Assembly (NCBI GenBank): GCA_030590525.1
Contig: JAUUYI010000074.1
Span: forward strand, 1-8,399
Origin: Sedimenticola sp.
GTDB taxonomy: Bacteria; Pseudomonadota; Gammaproteobacteria; Chromatiales; Chromatiaceae
Reading direction: 5' to 3'
Length of the DNA: 8,399 bases
A program made the position numbers and the translations under genes. The notes beneath the pieces are model-generated. The model saw only the letters and a program-made list of their open reading frames with translations. It did no database searches and was not told the DNA's origin. Below, piece after piece: positions 1 through 7,007 of the stretch. Each line of letters starts with the position of its first letter. The stretch's first letter is position 1.

Positions 1-12
1 ACAAAGTGCTTT

Positions 13-37
13 GGTGGGCACAAACAACGTGCCCACC
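13..37. repeat. REP-like inverted repeat (hairpin)
   Basis: GGTGGGCAC (13-21) and GTGCCCACC (29-37) are perfect 9-bp inverted arms around a 7-base loop, AAACAAC. Short dispersed palindromes with a GTGGGCAC core are common between genes in many proteobacteria, so this is most likely one copy of a REP-type repeat. It could also end a transcript entering from the left, but no T-run follows it. It lies 55 bases upstream of the thioredoxin-NHL start codon. Confidence 0.6.
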
Positions 38-92
38 CTACTATTTGGTTCCGACGCTGCCGGGTTAGGGCACTCGGAATACAGGAGTCAGA

Positions 93-1703
93 ATGCGGAA
101 TAGCAGAATAGCTGCAATAAAAAAACATTTACTGCCCGACGTTTCCTGCCCGGGTCATCGTCGGGCAAACCTCTGGCTGGCGCCGGTTCTTCTAATCAGC
201 CTCCTGTTTGCCCCTTTCACCCGGGCAGCAGAGGTGACAGAGAATAATCAGGACCCACCCGCTTATGAGCTTCCCGCCGACCTGCCCTGGTTGAACGTAT
301 CACATCCCCTGACGCTTAAGGGACTGAGAGGCAAGGTGGTGGTTCTCGACTTCTGGACCTATGGCTGTATCAACTGCATCCATGTACTCGATGATCTGAA
401 GCGGCTGGAGGCGAAATACAAACCCTATCTGGCGGTGATCGGTGTGCACTCACCCAAGTTCGACCGGGAGAAGAATCTTGGTGCACTGCGTAACATCGTG
501 GTGCGATACGGCATCGAGCACCCGGTAGTCAACGATGTGGAGTTCAGTATTGGCCGCTATTTCGGTATGCGTGCCTGGCCCACCCAGGTAGTGCTGGACC
601 CCCTTGGAGAGCCACTTGGCAAGGTGACTGGAGAGGGTAACTATGAAATTCTGGACTCCGCCATCGGCGATCTGTTGAAGAAACATGCCGATCATCTGGA
701 TCCGGCACCACTACCCATCGCGTTGGAAAAACGCCACCTCGCAAAATCCCTGCTTGCCGCCCCCGGCAAGATCGCCGTTTCCGGCAACCGTGTTGCCATC
801 AGCGATACACTGCACCACCGGATCATACTGGCCGGCCATGATGGCCGGATCCTGGAGATCTATGGTGGGCCGCAAAAGGGGGATAGCGACGGGACGGCCG
901 ATGAAGCGAGATTCTCCTCTCCCCAGGGTCTGGCCTTCAGCGCCGGCGGGCTGTTCGTTGCAGATACGGGAAACCACCTGATCCGGTATATCGATCTGAA
1001 CCAGAGAAGGGTCAAAACGGTGGCCGGAAACGGTGCGGCGGAGCTCCCCAGGATGGGGGAGTTCGATGCCCTGGATACCGGCTTGAGATCGCCTTGGGGC
1101 CTGGCCCTCAAAGATGATCAACTGTACATTGCCATGGCTGGAAATCATCAGATCTGGGCACTGGACCTGACCAGCGGAAAGATTCGGGACTACGCGGGAA
1201 GTGGCAGGGAAGGTCTCCGGGACGGTTCCCTGCTCGCATCGAGATTCAGCCAGCCGAGCGGCCTGAGCCTCCATGCCAACTGGCTCTATGTGGCGGATTC
1301 TGAAGATTCGGCAGTACGGCGTATCGATATGAAGCAGGGTCAGGTGAAGACGCTGGCAGGAAGCGGGCTGTTCGACTTCGGCGACCGGGACGGACCATTC
1401 GCTGGGGCGCTGCTGCAACATCCCCTGGGGATCGCTGCCCTGGGTGACGACCAGGTGCTGGTCGCCGACACCTATAACAGCAAGCTGAAACTCCTGGACA
1501 TCAAAAAGCAGCGGGTAACGACCTTGGCGGGTGGTGGTGAGCCCTCCGCCACGAAGGGAAAACTGCAGTTGAACGAACCTGGCGGAATTGCACTGCTCGA
1601 CAACAGCGTATTGATCGCGGACACCAATAACCACCGTATTCTCAGATACGATTTGAAAAAAGGAACACTGAAGGAGTGGAAACTTCTGCCAGAGGCGCAG
1701 TAA
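93..1703 (+). CDS. Exported thioredoxin-like / NHL-repeat protein (NHLRC2-like)
   Basis: This 536-residue protein joins a thioredoxin fold to an NHL beta-propeller, the arrangement of the NHLRC2 family. Residues 26-41 are hydrophobic and end in TRAA, so they form a signal peptide or membrane anchor with an unusually long, basic leading segment. The TlpA/thioredoxin domain spans about 60-200. Its redox motif is FWTYGCINC, with C92 and C95, and the usual cis-proline is P163 in AWPTQ. From about 225 to 525, NHL blades recur with the pattern 'P-x-G-[LI]-x3-...-[VI]AD[ST]-x-N/D-x-[ILV]-[KR]' (for example VADTGNHLIRYI near 289, IADTNNHRILRYD near 508). AGGAG at 83-87, five bases before the ATG, supports this start, and the next in-frame Met is far inside. 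It probably acts in the periplasm on protein thiols or as a scaffold. Substrate and partner are unknown. No promoter could be called upstream. It ends one base from the convergent ferredoxin gene. Confidence 0.88.
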   Translation: MRNSRIAAIKKHLLPDVSCPGHRRANLWLAPVLLISLLFAPFTRAAEVTENNQDPPAYELPADLPWLNVSHPLTLKGLRGKVVVLDFWTYGCINCIHVLDDLKRLEAKYKPYLAVIGVHSPKFDREKNLGALRNIVVRYGIEHPVVNDVEFSIGRYFGMRAWPTQVVLDPLGEPLGKVTGEGNYEILDSAIGDLLKKHADHLDPAPLPIALEKRHLAKSLLAAPGKIAVSGNRVAISDTLHHRIILAGHDGRILEIYGGPQKGDSDGTADEARFSSPQGLAFSAGGLFVADTGNHLIRYIDLNQRRVKTVAGNGAAELPRMGEFDALDTGLRSPWGLALKDDQLYIAMAGNHQIWALDLTSGKIRDYAGSGREGLRDGSLLASRFSQPSGLSLHANWLYVADSEDSAVRRIDMKQGQVKTLAGSGLFDFGDRDGPFAGALLQHPLGIAALGDDQVLVADTYNSKLKLLDIKKQRVTTLAGGGEPSATKGKLQLNEPGGIALLDNSVLIADTNNHRILRYDLKKGTLKEWKLLPEAQ

Positions 1704-1704
1704 A

Positions 1705-2784
1705 TCACTCCAGCACCTGGAACAGATTCCGGTGATGATTGTTCTGTGAACAGATCCGGCACTCACCCCGTGCCGACAAGGGCTGCTCCCGGGGGAGGTG
1801 GAAACCGGCGCCACAGGCGGTGCAGCGGGCCTGATTCAAGGCGAGCAACTGCTGCTGCCGGGGCCGCCACTGCAACAGCCGAACCGCGCCTCGATCGCAC
1901 ACATCCACACAGATACCACAACCGGTGCAGTTCTGTGGATCCAACCGGTAACAGAGCGCCGCTTCCAGCTGTTCCAGCACAATAGCCTGATGGGGGCATA
2001 GCCGCACGCAGGCATCACACCCATTACATCGACTGGCATCCAGCACCGGCTGCCATGGCCACAGGGTGTGTCCCGACAGATCAGGTAACAGGGTACCGGG
2101 TGGGGCGAAGCCTCTTTCTGCCACACCGGATAAGGCAGCCAACTCCCCCGCCTGCTGCAGGCCCGCTCGGGTGAGGCTCTGTAGAAAACCCCTGCGGCTG
2201 ACATCCACGCCGGAGGGGAAGCCGGCAGGCTCATTCAGTAACCGCTGGAATGCATCTGCCGGCAGACGATCCAGCCCCATTCCAGGGCTGCCTGCACTGT
2301 TCAAACAGCGATCGAGGTATTCGACGCGGTCGCTGAGACGCTCCCCCCCTCCCCGTGCGCACTCGTCACAATTTCCGCTGGCCACCTTCAGCTGACGGAT
2401 ACCTTTCTGATACAGGGAGAGAAGCGTCTGCAAGCCGATGGAGTGGAGACAGGGGAGCACACCTTCGCCCCTGGCAGGCAACGCATACTCACAGGCAAAC
2501 AGCGCATACTGCCGACCCGGATCACCACGGGTCACCCGTTCCTCTCGGGTGGACAGCGCGCCCTCCGGGCAGACCGGAATACACAGGCCACATCCATCAC
2601 AGGCCGCGGTATCCAGGCCGAGGGCCTCATCGTCCAGCCGCCAGGCACCTCGGGGACAGCTATCGACACAGGCCCGGCAACTGGCATTTTCGAGCAGCGC
2701 ATGGACACAACGCTCGCCCACGATTTCTGGAACTATCGCTTCCCGGCAGCTCTGTTCAACGATGTCGCGTAACCGGAAACTCAT
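1705..2784 (-). CDS. Multi-cluster 4Fe-4S ferredoxin-like protein with NapF-like C-terminal half
   Basis: This 359-residue protein has two pairs of ferredoxin motifs. The N-terminal half holds an incomplete first motif (C36-x2-C39-x3-C43-P, with C26 upstream as a possible fourth ligand) and a full CxxCxxCxxxCP motif (C62, C65, C68, C72). The middle (about 95-180) carries further cysteines at 98, 112, 139, 142 and 160. Residues 196-201 read SRRGFL, like the start of NapF or a Tat motif. Two complete motifs follow: C253/256/259/263 and C286/289/292/296. The tail has paired CxxC motifs (C321/C324 and C342/C345), resembling a zinc ribbon or rubredoxin-like site. There is no N-terminal signal peptide, so a cytoplasmic role in electron transfer or maturation of the neighbouring molybdoenzyme is inferred. 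No Shine-Dalgarno sequence is visible; the bases before the ATG belong to a MITE-like terminal repeat. The start is therefore less certain, although no better in-frame Met exists. Confidence 0.85.
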   Translation of the reverse strand: MSFRLRDIVEQSCREAIVPEIVGERCVHALLENASCRACVDSCPRGAWRLDDEALGLDTAACDGCGLCIPVCPEGALSTREERVTRGDPGRQYALFACEYALPARGEGVLPCLHSIGLQTLLSLYQKGIRQLKVASGNCDECARGGGERLSDRVEYLDRCLNSAGSPGMGLDRLPADAFQRLLNEPAGFPSGVDVSRRGFLQSLTRAGLQQAGELAALSGVAERGFAPPGTLLPDLSGHTLWPWQPVLDASRCNGCDACVRLCPHQAIVLEQLEAALCYRLDPQNCTGCGICVDVCDRGAVRLLQWRPRQQQLLALNQARCTACGAGFHLPREQPLSARGECRICSQNNHHRNLFQVLE

Positions 2785-2785
2785 C

Positions 2786-2951
2786 TGAGGGCCGCGGTAA
2801 GAATAAATTGTCCCATAATGCGCAGGATATCAGTCCAGATTCAAGGCGCAGATAAGGGCGCATATCATTGATTATGTAACCGAATCTGCAACGCAGAAGC
2901 TGTGCTTAGAGACCAGCAGGATGGGATAATTTATTCTTACCGCGGCCCTCA
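2786..2951. mobile_element. MITE-like element with 31-bp terminal inverted repeats
   Basis: The arms at 2786-2816 and 2921-2951 (TGAGGGCCGCGGTAAG... inward from each end) are inverted copies differing at one of 31 positions. They enclose about 104 non-coding bases. Further inverted pairs lie inside: CAGATTC (2836-2842) with GAATCTG (2882-2888), and ATGCGC (2818-2823) with GCGCAT (2858-2863). Size, near-perfect termini and lack of coding capacity fit a non-autonomous MITE mobilised by an insertion sequence elsewhere in the genome. The pentamer CTCAT occurs at 2780-2784 and 2948-2952 and could be a remnant target duplication, but the right copy overlaps the repeat end, so this is weak. The element fills the whole gap between the chaperone and ferredoxin genes, and its right end supplies the chaperone's TGA stop. 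Confidence 0.75.
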
Positions 2952-3725
2952 TACTGCAGGCCCCACTCCGGGCACGAAGCTCACTGGCACCTGTTGCTGT
3001 ATAGCGACCGGTTTCATCCGTTCATCGATCTCATCCGGAGTGGGCCGAGGCTCCTTCAGGGTCAGCACGAGCAGATCGCGTAACTCCTCGCAGTAGCTAC
3101 TGGTCAGCAGTGCGCAACCGGCGAAATAGGGTGTTGCACAGCGTTGGGCCACCCGACTGGAAAAGCGGGATAACCATCGGAGCAGATGTTCGTCCATGAA
3201 GCGTGCGGCTTCCCTGATACTCGATTCCCTCGGCAGGTCCTGAAACAGATGACTGAGAAACTGCAATTCCAGCACCAGATGGTCGTCGGGGCGCGTTCTC
3301 CAATCAGGTGCTGCCAACCCGTGGCGGTGGTAGCAATTCCGCACCTGAAACATGGTCTGCTGGCAGACCAGTTTCTCCTCATCGATCCAGACCGATTCTT
3401 CCGGCGAAGCCTGGATCCCATGGGTCAGGTAGATGCTGGTGTAATCGACCGCCAGTTCGTCCAGCAGCGCCTGGTCTGGCTGTTCCGGCAGGGCCTCCAG
3501 CGCCTGGCGCATCAGATCGATCGCCTGCCGCCCCGGTTTATCCTCCAGCACCAGCCCCAGGCCTTCCGGAAAACGAAATTGCTTCAGCATCCCGATGAAT
3601 GGTGCATCGGGTTCCCGGTCGTGCAGACAGGCGAGCATAGCAAGGTCTTCGGCCACTACCGGGTAGAGTGCCTTCAGCGGGTCATCAGACTGTTCGATCC
3701 GATCATGTACGGCAGCTGTCCCCAT
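2949..3725 (-). CDS. TorD/DmsD-family chaperone for the molybdoenzyme
   Basis: This 258-residue, all-helical-looking protein belongs to the redox-enzyme maturation chaperones (TorD/DmsD/NarJ type). These bind the Tat signal of a molybdoenzyme and hold export back until the cofactor is inserted. The family pattern is visible: DYTSIYL near 94-100, a Pro-Glu-Glu-Ser-Val segment (108-112), then GLAAPDW followed by RPDDHLVLELQFLSHL (145-160), which holds the conserved Asp-His. I chose the ATG at 3725 rather than the longer frame opening at 3764. It has a strong ribosome site (GGGAAGG, 3735-3741), starts one base after the preceding stop, and avoids overlapping the iron-sulfur gene. The client is almost certainly the Tat-exported catalytic subunit two genes upstream. 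The last codon before the stop abuts a MITE-like terminal repeat, so the original C-terminus may have been altered. Confidence 0.87.
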   Translation of the reverse strand: MGTAAVHDRIEQSDDPLKALYPVVAEDLAMLACLHDREPDAPFIGMLKQFRFPEGLGLVLEDKPGRQAIDLMRQALEALPEQPDQALLDELAVDYTSIYLTHGIQASPEESVWIDEEKLVCQQTMFQVRNCYHRHGLAAPDWRTRPDDHLVLELQFLSHLFQDLPRESSIREAARFMDEHLLRWLSRFSSRVAQRCATPYFAGCALLTSSYCEELRDLLVLTLKEPRPTPDEIDERMKPVAIQQQVPVSFVPGVGPAV

Positions 3726-3726
3726 G

Positions 3727-4392
3727 TTATTCGACCTTCCCTTTGCTGTGAGCCACAATCCCAAGTGATGGCTTGGTGAGTTCGATATTCGCCATATTCT
3801 TCACCTGCCTGACCACCGTATCGCCGGGGCCGATGGCGGTGGTCTTATACGCACCATCCCAGATCTCCTCGATCGGCCCGATATCCAGTACCCGCATCAT
3901 GCAGGCCATCACACAATAGGGCTTACGGCCAGCCTCGATCTCGTCCACGCACATGTTGCACTTTTTGACGATCTGCTCGAGCGGATCAAACTGGGGTGCC
4001 CCGTAGGGACAGGCCGCCTCGCACCGGCGGCAGCCGATGCAAAGGGTGGAGTCGATATCCACGATACCATCCTGCTTACGTTTGAAGATGGCCCCGGTGG
4101 GGCAGGTCGGCAGACAGGCAGGCTCCGCGCAGTGATTGCACGACATATTGAACTTGTAGGCAAACACATTCGGGTAAGTGCCCCCCTCGATATACTGTAC
4201 CCGCCGGAAGCGTGGCCCGGGGGCCAGCCCGTTCTTATCTTTGCAGGCGATCTCACAGGCGCGACAGCCGATGCAGTCCACGTTGTTGTGCACGAACCCC
4301 AGCTGCATATCCGGTTTGACCGGGACATAGGCCTCCCGCTTGCGACGCTTGACGGCTTCCTTGATCTTCGCTGTATCTTTCTGTTCTGACAT
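3727..4392 (-). CDS. DmsB-like four-cluster [4Fe-4S] electron-transfer subunit
   Basis: This 221-residue protein carries all 16 cysteines of the DmsB/NrfC/PsrB family, enough for four [4Fe-4S] clusters: C40/43/46/50, C85/88/93/97, C118/121/124/128 and C145/148/160/164. None is replaced, unlike NarH, where one ligand is Trp and a 3Fe cluster results. There is no signal peptide; the N-terminus is highly charged (SEQKDTAKIKEAVKRRKRE). Such subunits normally leave the cell bound to the Tat-bearing catalytic partner. It would pass electrons along its clusters to the catalytic subunit's own cluster. GGAGG (4402-4406), nine bases before the ATG, supports the start. It begins 24 bases after the catalytic gene's stop and ends one base before the chaperone start, so the three genes are cotranscribed. 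Confidence 0.92.
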   Translation of the reverse strand: MSEQKDTAKIKEAVKRRKREAYVPVKPDMQLGFVHNNVDCIGCRACEIACKDKNGLAPGPRFRRVQYIEGGTYPNVFAYKFNMSCNHCAEPACLPTCPTGAIFKRKQDGIVDIDSTLCIGCRRCEAACPYGAPQFDPLEQIVKKCNMCVDEIEAGRKPYCVMACMMRVLDIGPIEEIWDGAYKTTAIGPGDTVVRQVKNMANIELTKPSLGIVAHSKGKVE

Positions 4393-4416
4393 TATTCCAG
4401 TCCTCCAGACCTGCCG

Positions 4417-6981
4417 TTATTGATCACGCCGGAAGACGTGTGCCCGGGAAGTGGCCAGTTTGTCCCAGCCGGGACGGTGTTCGAGATCTGTTTTCCTGAT
4501 ATCGCACAACACGGTGTTATAGGTGAAGGCACCGGCCGGGCTGGGCTCGTCCAGGGTCAGGAAGTCCGGGTTTCCGGCCCGGTCCACCCCGTTCTCGTCC
4601 AGATCCATCCAGGCCCCCTCATGGATGACCAGGACACCCGGCATACAGCGCTCGGTGACGTAGGTTGGCACCACCACCTTGCCTCTGCCGTTCCACACCT
4701 CCACGATGTCCCCCATCTTGATACCGAGCTTTCGGGCATCGGCGGCATTGATGGTCACCTCCTGCTCATAGGTCTCACGCAGCCAGGCACAGTTGTTGAA
4801 AATAGAGTGGGTGCGCCAGCGTGGGTGGGGCGAGATGAGGTGAAACGGGTACTCTTTGGTCTTGGGGCTGTTCAGAGACTCCCAGGGTTCGATCCATTTG
4901 GGGATGTATGGGATCTCGTAGCCATACATGGTCTTCTTCCAGTCGGTAATCTGCGCCAGCTGGCCGGACAATATTTCGATCTTGCCCGAAGCCGTCTGAA
5001 ACGCTTTGCCCTGTTCGATCTGATCCTGGAATGCCACCAGCGGCCGGTGCAGATGAAATTTATAGACACCGTGGCGCTTGAAATCATCCCAGGACATGTC
5101 GACGTGCTGATGCGCCATGACCTTGCTTTCCCACCACTCGCGCAAGTAGGCTTCATCGACATTTTTATTGATGTTGAAATAGTCCCGATTGGCCTTTGGA
5201 TTGTAGGCCTTGCCAAAGACATCCCCGCCGATCCGGTAGGCCAGTTCGGTGAAGACCTGGAAATCGGTCTTCGACTCCCCCATCGGCTCGATCACCTGTG
5301 GGCGGTGGATGTAGTAATGCCCCTTGTACCAGGGCAGGGCCACATCATGCCGTTCGAAATGGGTCGCTATCGGCAGCAGGACATCCGCCCACAACCCGGA
5401 GGGGGTAATGGTCGAATCCATGCAGACGACCAGCTCCAGCTTATTGATCGCCTGTATCTCTTTGTTGATATTGGTGAGCTGATTGAACCAGTCCGAGCCC
5501 TGCCAGAAGATACCCTTGATATTGGGTATCTGGCCGTCGGTCGCATCCTGCCTGGGCCAGAGTCCGATCTCCTCCCGTTTGACATTGGGGTAGTTGAGCA
5601 CACAGTGGGCCCAGCGATCCGACTTGATCGCCTGAAACCAGATATTTGAATACTGGTCATAGGGATAGGCCACAGCTTCTGCGTGCCAACCCTTGCCCAC
5701 GCCCTCGGCGCAGCCGCCCAGCACACCGATGTTGGCCGTCATCGCCTGCAGGGCGGCTGCCATCCGGTTGTACTGCTCCCCATAGGCGTTGCGACCCGGC
5801 GCCCACGAGGCCTTGAGTGCCGCCGGCTTGGTACGGGCGTACATGTCGGCCAGCTTTATGATGTCTTTGGCCGGGACCCCACAGATCTCGGACGCCCACT
5901 CCGGGGTCTTGGGCTGACCATCATATTTGCCCAGGATATAATCTTTGAAGTTCTCCTTACCCTTCGCCCAGCCGGGCATCGTCCCCGCATCCATACCCTG
6001 GCAGAATTTATCGATGAACGCCTGATCGTGCAGATTATTGGTGAAGATGTAGTGCGCCATGCCGGCCATCATGGCGGCATCCGTATTGGGCCTTATGGGG
6101 ATCCACCAGGCATCGTAGGCGGAGGCGGAATCCGTGTACTGGGGATCGATCAGGACGAACTTGCAGCCACGCTGTTTGGCCATCCGCAGGTACATGAAGG
6201 TATTGCCGCCATGAAAGGTATACGCTGGATTCCAACCCCACATGATCATCAGCTTGGAGTGGGCATAGGTGTCGTCTTCATTCCCGTCCTCGATGGTCCC
6301 GAAGGTCATTCTGGAGCTGAACGTGGTGCCCTGATAGGAGGGTACCGACCAGGAGCTGGTACGGCAGCCGAACATACCCATGAAGCGCCCCAGCAGACCC
6401 TCGATCTGATCCGACTTATGCAATACGCCAAAGGAGGCACCGGCATAACTCTGATCCACCAGCGCCGTCGGCCCATAGGTATCCTTGATGTGCACCGCCT
6501 TCTTGACCACGAAATCCAGTGCCTCATCCCAGGAGACACGCTTGAACTTACCCTCTCCACGCTCCCCCACCCGCAGCATCGGGTAGAGCAGACGTTCCGC
6601 CGAATAGAGCCGCTGCCGGTAAGAGCGCCCGCGCAGGCAGGCCCGTAACTGCGGCTCTTCGTTGCTGTCTTTTCCAAAGTGGCCATTACGCTGATAGCTG
6701 CCATCATCGGTGGAGAGCCGCACGATCACGTCATTCCATTTATGCGCCACCAGCATGTGTCGGGAACCACAGTTGTGGGCGCAACTGGTAACGACGGTCT
6801 CCAACTCATTGTCTTTGGGGTAGGGCTCATAGGCAAAGGCCTGTGCCTCTCTGGCCGTCTTCAACTCGATCAGCCCGCCTGCTGCCAGGGCGGCACCGCC
6901 TGCCGCTGTGTGTTTCAGAAAAGAGCGCCGGGTCAGGTTCAGGCGCTCATGCAGACCTTTATAGGGCTTGTCGGTACTCAT
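4417..6981 (-). CDS. Tat-exported DmsA-like molybdopterin oxidoreductase, catalytic subunit
   Basis: This 854-residue protein is a DMSO reductase-family enzyme using a bis-molybdopterin guanine dinucleotide cofactor. The Tat motif TRRSFLK is at 17-23, followed by an Ala/Gly-rich hydrophobic stretch. The Fe4S4 region is CAHNCGSRH...ACLRGRS with C67, C71, H75 and C115. DmsA has Cys at the position of H75. The section around 116-153 (RGRSYRQRLYSAERLLYPM, then GEGKFKRVSWDEA) closely follows E. coli DmsA from memory. By the same alignment S215 (VPSYQG) falls on the Mo-ligating Ser, which argues against a Cys- or Asp-ligated enzyme. Cofactor-binding segments GWNPAYTFHGGN (249-260) and IDPQYTD (278-284) are present, and the dinucleotide-binding C-terminal domain starts near 710. 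I start at 6981, with GGAG at 6990-6993. An alternative ATG at 7008 overlaps the cytochrome stop but lacks a good ribosome site. Substrate unknown; an S- or N-oxide is the best guess. Confidence 0.9.
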   Translation of the reverse strand: MSTDKPYKGLHERLNLTRRSFLKHTAAGGAALAAGGLIELKTAREAQAFAYEPYPKDNELETVVTSCAHNCGSRHMLVAHKWNDVIVRLSTDDGSYQRNGHFGKDSNEEPQLRACLRGRSYRQRLYSAERLLYPMLRVGERGEGKFKRVSWDEALDFVVKKAVHIKDTYGPTALVDQSYAGASFGVLHKSDQIEGLLGRFMGMFGCRTSSWSVPSYQGTTFSSRMTFGTIEDGNEDDTYAHSKLMIMWGWNPAYTFHGGNTFMYLRMAKQRGCKFVLIDPQYTDSASAYDAWWIPIRPNTDAAMMAGMAHYIFTNNLHDQAFIDKFCQGMDAGTMPGWAKGKENFKDYILGKYDGQPKTPEWASEICGVPAKDIIKLADMYARTKPAALKASWAPGRNAYGEQYNRMAAALQAMTANIGVLGGCAEGVGKGWHAEAVAYPYDQYSNIWFQAIKSDRWAHCVLNYPNVKREEIGLWPRQDATDGQIPNIKGIFWQGSDWFNQLTNINKEIQAINKLELVVCMDSTITPSGLWADVLLPIATHFERHDVALPWYKGHYYIHRPQVIEPMGESKTDFQVFTELAYRIGGDVFGKAYNPKANRDYFNINKNVDEAYLREWWESKVMAHQHVDMSWDDFKRHGVYKFHLHRPLVAFQDQIEQGKAFQTASGKIEILSGQLAQITDWKKTMYGYEIPYIPKWIEPWESLNSPKTKEYPFHLISPHPRWRTHSIFNNCAWLRETYEQEVTINAADARKLGIKMGDIVEVWNGRGKVVVPTYVTERCMPGVLVIHEGAWMDLDENGVDRAGNPDFLTLDEPSPAGAFTYNTVLCDIRKTDLEHRPGWDKLATSRAHVFRRDQ

Positions 6982-6989
6982 CTGTTCAT

Positions 6990-6993
6990 CTCC
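6990..6993 (-). promoter_or_regulatory. Ribosome binding site deciding the catalytic-subunit start
   Basis: On the minus strand this reads GGAG, eight bases before the ATG at 6981. It favours that start over the ATG at 7008 and the frame opening at 7140, because it leaves a 16-residue leader before the Tat twin arginines, a normal length for Tat substrates. Confidence 0.6.
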
Positions 6994-7007
6994 ATTCGCC
7001 GGGGCCA

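Noticed and set aside
711..1814. Long minus-strand reading frame (367 codons) opposite the thioredoxin-NHL gene
   Set aside because: It lies almost wholly antisense to a gene with clear domains, its translation is Arg/Pro/Gln-rich without motifs, and it overlaps the ferredoxin gene's end. It is a shadow of GC-rich coding DNA.
2868..2881. FNR/CRP-like site (TTGATTATGTAAC)
   Set aside because: Only one half-site resembles the FNR consensus, and it lies inside a MITE-like element rather than in a promoter context.
4420..6648. Two long plus-strand reading frames (409 and 321 codons) opposite the catalytic subunit
   Set aside because: They mirror the reading frame of the molybdoenzyme, show no family motif or ribosome site, and overlap a gene with unambiguous cofactor motifs.
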